This document shows, in pieces, positions 5,383 to 8,641 of a stretch of 8,641 nt of DNA. The DNA is from Bacteroidota bacterium (lineage in GTDB: Bacteria; Bacteroidota; Bacteroidia; Bacteroidales; CAJPTX01), in NCBI GenBank assembly GCA_002748015.1, contig PDRH01000132.1, positions 1-8,641 of the forward strand, written 5' to 3'. Under the pieces are notes generated by a model. The model ran no database searches and was not told the DNA's origin. It saw only the letters and a list, made by a program, of their open reading frames with translations. The number at the start of each line of letters is the position of its first letter. Within the stretch, counting starts at the first letter, position 1. A program made the translations under genes and the position numbers.

Positions 5383-8109
5383 ATGAGAAATCGGGGATTA
5401 CAAATGGCCTTTGCATCTGCGGGTAGCCTACTGCTACTACTCGCAGTGCTTCCGGTGGCCTACGGGCAACCGGAGGGGGGCAATTCGACCCAGCGCGCGG
5501 CGGCGGAGGCCTCTGCGCAGGCGGGGGACGCCGAGCTGGCGGACTCCGCCAGGGGGACGGTGGCCGGTACGTCGGCCGTTCAGGATACCGTTGTCCAGGA
5601 TGCACTGCGGACGGATAGCACAGGGGGAGGGGCAAATGCTGGTGCGAGCGAGGTGAACGAGCGTTCCTACGCCCCATCAGACACCTCGGGCAGCACTGCC
5701 GCCTGGGTTAACCCGGAGCGCGAGATGCCAGCAGACTCTATCGGTGTCGAAGCTAATGCGGCGGCCGCGGAGCAGGCCGAGATGGAGGCGATGGTAGCAG
5801 AGGAGCCAGCCCCTGCGCGCCGTCTGACCAAGGAGGAGATCATGCAGCTGAGCTACGACGACCTCCTAGCGCTGGACCTTGACGTGCTGATGGCCGCAGC
5901 GGAGACCGTGGGGATGAGCATGGACGACCTGCTGAACATGGCGATGAACCGCCAGGCGACGATTGCCAGCCGGAAGGCCGAGAGCATCTTCGAGTCACCC
6001 GTAAGTACATACGTGGTAACAGCTGAAGACATTGCGCAGTCGGGCTATTCGCATATCCCGGAGCTGTTCCACCTGGTGCCCGGTGCGTTGGTGCGGCAGA
6101 AGACCAACGGAAACTTCGATGTGACCTTCCACGGGATGGACAACGTGCCACCGGAGAACCCGATGGTGGTGCGGGAGAACAGCACGGTGCTGCTGATGAT
6201 CGATGGGCGCGTGGTGTATGACCAGTTCAGCGGGGGTATCTTCTGGGAGACGCTCCCGGTCAGCGTGAACGACATCGAGCGGATCGACGTGATTATCGGT
6301 GCGGCGGCGGCCCTCTACGGCCCGAATGCCATGACGGGGGTGGTCAATATCATCACAAAGGGTGCGGCCATCCGGACGACGGCCAAGGGGATGGCGGCCT
6401 ACGGTATGAACCAGAAGGCAGATGCGATGCTCAATGTCGGCATCCCCATTGCGGAGGGCTGGAGCGCACGGGTAACCGGCTACGTGCAACATACCGACCG
6501 CTTCGAAAAGGATTACTATAGCCTGCAGAACATGGAGAAGCGTCCGGCCGAGGAGCAGGTGGACTACTTCCTCAAGCCGGCCTTCCTGGGCGAGTGGAAC
6601 GAGCGTAGGCAGCGGCTGGGGCTAATGCGCTACGGTGGTACTGGGGGCTTCTACTTCCATCCGAAGGAGGACTTCTCCGGCAGCCTCGTTGGGGGCGCCC
6701 AGCAGAGCCAGGCGCAGACCTCGGCCTACAGCAACATGGTCACGCCGCTGAACCTACGTGTGAGCAGCTCCTTCTTCGGTGCGGCCACCGTGAACTATAA
6801 GCAGCTGCACCTACAGGGGGACGTTACGCACACGGAGATAGACCTCGATGAGGGGAAGCGTACCCCCTACAACACGAGCTTCGAGACGACGACCATCTCT
6901 ACGATCATCAACGGTAGCTTCGATGTGGGCTATGGTCTGAGCTTCCTACCGGAGATTGCCATCCGCCACACAAAGGCGGAGGACAGCCCGAGCCGGGAGG
7001 ATGAGTACGAGATAAACGGGCAAATGGTGAACGCGCCGAACTACATGGCCGAGGAGGAGTCGCTAACCGACGTGTCGGCGAGCCTCCGGGTGGAGTACGT
7101 GCCGATAGAGCACCTCCGGCTGATCGGGGCATTGCGCTACGACCTATACACGGAGATTCAGCAGCACGCACTGTCGTACCAGGTGGTGGCGGCCTACGCA
7201 TTCAATGCGCGGCACAACCTGCGCGCCAACTATAGCCGAGCATCGAGGGGCCTATTCCATACTTCGCTATTCGCGGACCTGCGGGGCGTGCCGACGATGA
7301 ACTCCAACTTCCTTCGCTACGATAAGGGGGACTTCACGACGCTGCAGGACTACCCGCTGAACGAGACGGTCAGCACGCTCACGCTGCGTGGCAATGAGAA
7401 CCTGAAGGCACCGCGGCTGGATCTCTACGAGATCGGATACCGGGGGAACTTCAACCGCTACGCGCAGTTCGACGCGATGATTTTCTACCAGGATATGCGG
7501 CACTTCGATGCGCCGGAGTTCGTGGACTTGCAGCTGGTGCTGCAGGAGGTATCCCCGGGGATGTACAAGCCCTACTTCACCGACGAGCGGCAGTACGAGA
7601 ATCTGAGCCTGAAGGCTCGGCAGCTGGGGCTGACGGTGGCCTTCACGTCGATGCCCCACGAGATGGTGCGGGTGAATACGAGCCTGACGGCGCAGCGCAC
7701 GTGGCTGAGCGACTACAAGGTGGCCACTGGGCGCTACACGGATGAGTTCGGGAAGGTGATCTTCGAGTTCGAGGAGGAGGACAGGGTGCACGAGAACACG
7801 CCGATGCTCTTCGGGAACCTGATGGTGGATGTCATCCCGCTGCGGAGCAAGAAGCTCCACATCGCGGCCAATCTCATCTGGCGGACGAACCAGGTGGCGG
7901 AGTACACGAAGATGGTGAACGATGCCCACCCGACGCTGACGCAGGAGATCGGAGGCACCGCCTGGCTGGACGTGTCGGTGTCGTACCAGTTCCTGCCAGG
8001 CCTGACGGCCTTCGGGATGGTGCAGAATATCGGGAATGGGAAGGAGCAGTACGCCTTTGATGATGTGGTTGATATCACCGCCTTCGGGGGTATACGTCTT
8101 GATTTTTAG
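5383..8109 (+). CDS. TonB-dependent outer-membrane receptor with Ala-rich N-terminal extension
   Basis: A 908-residue outer-membrane beta-barrel that takes up a scarce ligand using energy from TonB-ExbBD; the ligand is not identifiable. Residues 1-29 are a signal peptide (MRNRG, hydrophobic run at 10-25, cleavage near AYGQ). Residues 30-145 are low-complexity Ala/Ser/Gly/Thr/Asp/Glu sequence, probably disordered. Residues 148-198 carry two similar DDLL segments (LSYDDLLALDLD and MSMDDLLNMAMN), the second leading into ATIASRKAE, typical of the lead-in to many plug domains. The plug spans about 200-330, with VVTAEDI and the hallmark GAAAALYGPNAMTGVVNIITK-like end at 306-326. The rest is the barrel, ending in Phe (GGIRLDF), as expected for barrel insertion. 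No carboxypeptidase-like domain is seen and no SusD gene follows, so a SusC role is unlikely. ATG 5383 was chosen because an upstream ATG at 5293 would add 30 residues before the signal peptide and precede the predicted transcript start. Confidence 0.92.
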   Translation: MRNRGLQMAFASAGSLLLLLAVLPVAYGQPEGGNSTQRAAAEASAQAGDAELADSARGTVAGTSAVQDTVVQDALRTDSTGGGANAGASEVNERSYAPSDTSGSTAAWVNPEREMPADSIGVEANAAAAEQAEMEAMVAEEPAPARRLTKEEIMQLSYDDLLALDLDVLMAAAETVGMSMDDLLNMAMNRQATIASRKAESIFESPVSTYVVTAEDIAQSGYSHIPELFHLVPGALVRQKTNGNFDVTFHGMDNVPPENPMVVRENSTVLLMIDGRVVYDQFSGGIFWETLPVSVNDIERIDVIIGAAAALYGPNAMTGVVNIITKGAAIRTTAKGMAAYGMNQKADAMLNVGIPIAEGWSARVTGYVQHTDRFEKDYYSLQNMEKRPAEEQVDYFLKPAFLGEWNERRQRLGLMRYGGTGGFYFHPKEDFSGSLVGGAQQSQAQTSAYSNMVTPLNLRVSSSFFGAATVNYKQLHLQGDVTHTEIDLDEGKRTPYNTSFETTTISTIINGSFDVGYGLSFLPEIAIRHTKAEDSPSREDEYEINGQMVNAPNYMAEEESLTDVSASLRVEYVPIEHLRLIGALRYDLYTEIQQHALSYQVVAAYAFNARHNLRANYSRASRGLFHTSLFADLRGVPTMNSNFLRYDKGDFTTLQDYPLNETVSTLTLRGNENLKAPRLDLYEIGYRGNFNRYAQFDAMIFYQDMRHFDAPEFVDLQLVLQEVSPGMYKPYFTDERQYENLSLKARQLGLTVAFTSMPHEMVRVNTSLTAQRTWLSDYKVATGRYTDEFGKVIFEFEEEDRVHENTPMLFGNLMVDVIPLRSKKLHIAANLIWRTNQVAEYTKMVNDAHPTLTQEIGGTAWLDVSVSYQFLPGLTAFGMVQNIGNGKEQYAFDDVVDITAFGGIRLDF

Positions 8110-8113
8110 CACG

Positions 8114-8118
8114 GGAGG
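8114..8118 (+). promoter_or_regulatory. Strong Shine-Dalgarno for the lipoprotein gene
   Basis: GGAGG lies 9 nt before the ATG at 8128, within the 18-nt gap after the receptor stop. The other genes here have no comparable site, so this start looks adapted to efficient initiation inside an operon. Confidence 0.6.
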
Positions 8119-8127
8119 AACAACAGC

Positions 8128-8641
8128 ATGAATAGGATACAGAAGTACGGAATAGTGGCGCTGGGGGTGGTGGCAATGCTGGCCTCCTGCGATAAGGTGG
8201 ATTACGACCGGGACGGTAAGGTTCAGATTCCCGAGAAGCGGGCGCTGATGATGGACTTCCTGCGGCAGGATTTCGCCGAGGTGGAGGAGGCCTGCATGGA
8301 GGAGTACGTGGTGATAGAGCCACATACGCGCCTGTCGCTGCTGCCCGGGACAGAGGAGCGCATCGAGCACCACCAGTTCTCGATGCCGCACTACTACCCG
8401 GTGGGTATTCCCCGCATAGACTTCATGATGCACGTGGCGGCCATACAGCCGGAGGGGGAGGTGCCGACGGTGGACCTGGTGCAGCTCTCGCGGGTGCACG
8501 AGAGCACGACGGAGTTCGGGGTGATCGACCTCTACAGCGTGCCTAAGATGCTGAAGGACATGCTCGGCCCGGAGGCGCTGGAGGTGGAGTTCAGCATGAA
8601 GCTTTGGTTTGAGGGGGAGGACTTGAGCCAGGATCCCTACA
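8128..8641 (+). CDS. Lipoprotein of unknown function, 3' end cut by window edge
   Basis: The visible 171 codons contain no stop, so the gene continues beyond the window. Residues 1-20 form a lipoprotein signal peptide (MNRIQKYG, hydrophobic stretch) with lipobox LASC at 18-21, making C21 the lipidated residue. The following DKVDYDRD is acidic; in Bacteroidota, acidic residues just after the lipid cysteine can direct export to the cell surface, so a surface location is possible. The remainder is soluble and acidic, and I recognise no family; it is not SusD-like in the visible part. It begins 18 nt after the receptor stop on the same strand and should be co-transcribed with it. A role as ligand-capturing or accessory lipoprotein for the receptor is inferred from this position only. 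Confidence 0.85.
   Translation, partial: MNRIQKYGIVALGVVAMLASCDKVDYDRDGKVQIPEKRALMMDFLRQDFAEVEEACMEEYVVIEPHTRLSLLPGTEERIEHHQFSMPHYYPVGIPRIDFMMHVAAIQPEGEVPTVDLVQLSRVHESTTEFGVIDLYSVPKMLKDMLGPEALEVEFSMKLWFEGEDLSQDPY

Noticed and set aside
7267..8499. 410-codon minus-strand open frame opposite the receptor and lipoprotein genes
   Set aside because: His/Arg/Leu/Val-rich composition typical of the reverse strand of GC-rich coding sequence; it crosses two convincing genes and has no domain signal.

Overview
The window looks like chromosomal DNA from a GC-rich member of the Bacteroidota, most probably in or near Porphyromonadaceae. Four candidate promoters carry the Bacteroidota -7 motif TAnnTTTG, and two of them also have a -33 TTG/TTTG 20 nt upstream. 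Most starts lack a Shine-Dalgarno sequence. The gene content (TonB-dependent receptor plus lipoprotein, tRNA-Phe, DAACS symporter) fits, but the genus is an inference from style, not from a marker gene.

Layout. Positions 1-294 are a repeat-bearing left edge with no convincing gene. At 295-2832 (+) is an 845-residue single-chain restriction-modification-like protein: a PD-(D/E)XK nuclease signature near the N-terminus, then an N6-adenine DNA methyltransferase core with an NPPY motif. It contains an AT-rich codon island with a perfect 17-bp inverted repeat. About 470 bp without a gene follow, ending in a promoter and a highly structured leader (3225-3284) that can be drawn as an H-type pseudoknot. 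The leader feeds a DAACS-family symporter (3303-4490, +), which ends at a strong intrinsic terminator. The symporter has the family fold motifs but lacks the substrate-binding arginine and has a rewritten NMDGT motif, so its substrate and ion coupling are uncertain.

Between the symporter terminator and the convergent tRNA-Phe terminator (about 4550-5005) lies non-coding DNA. It contains two diverged 62-nt inverted arms, nested hairpins and a flanking 9-bp direct repeat, resembling a MITE or other palindromic intergenic element. A 33-bp piece of it recurs at 188-220 with 29/33 identity, so at least part belongs to a dispersed repeat family.

A tRNA-Phe(GAA) gene on the minus strand (5048-5120) has its own promoter and terminator. 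To its right, on the plus strand, are a TonB-dependent outer-membrane receptor (5383-8109) with an unusual Ala-rich N-terminal extension and, 18 nt downstream behind a strong Shine-Dalgarno, a lipoprotein gene cut by the window edge. These two probably form an outer-membrane uptake operon of unknown substrate. The three plus-strand transcription units appear to be regulated separately.
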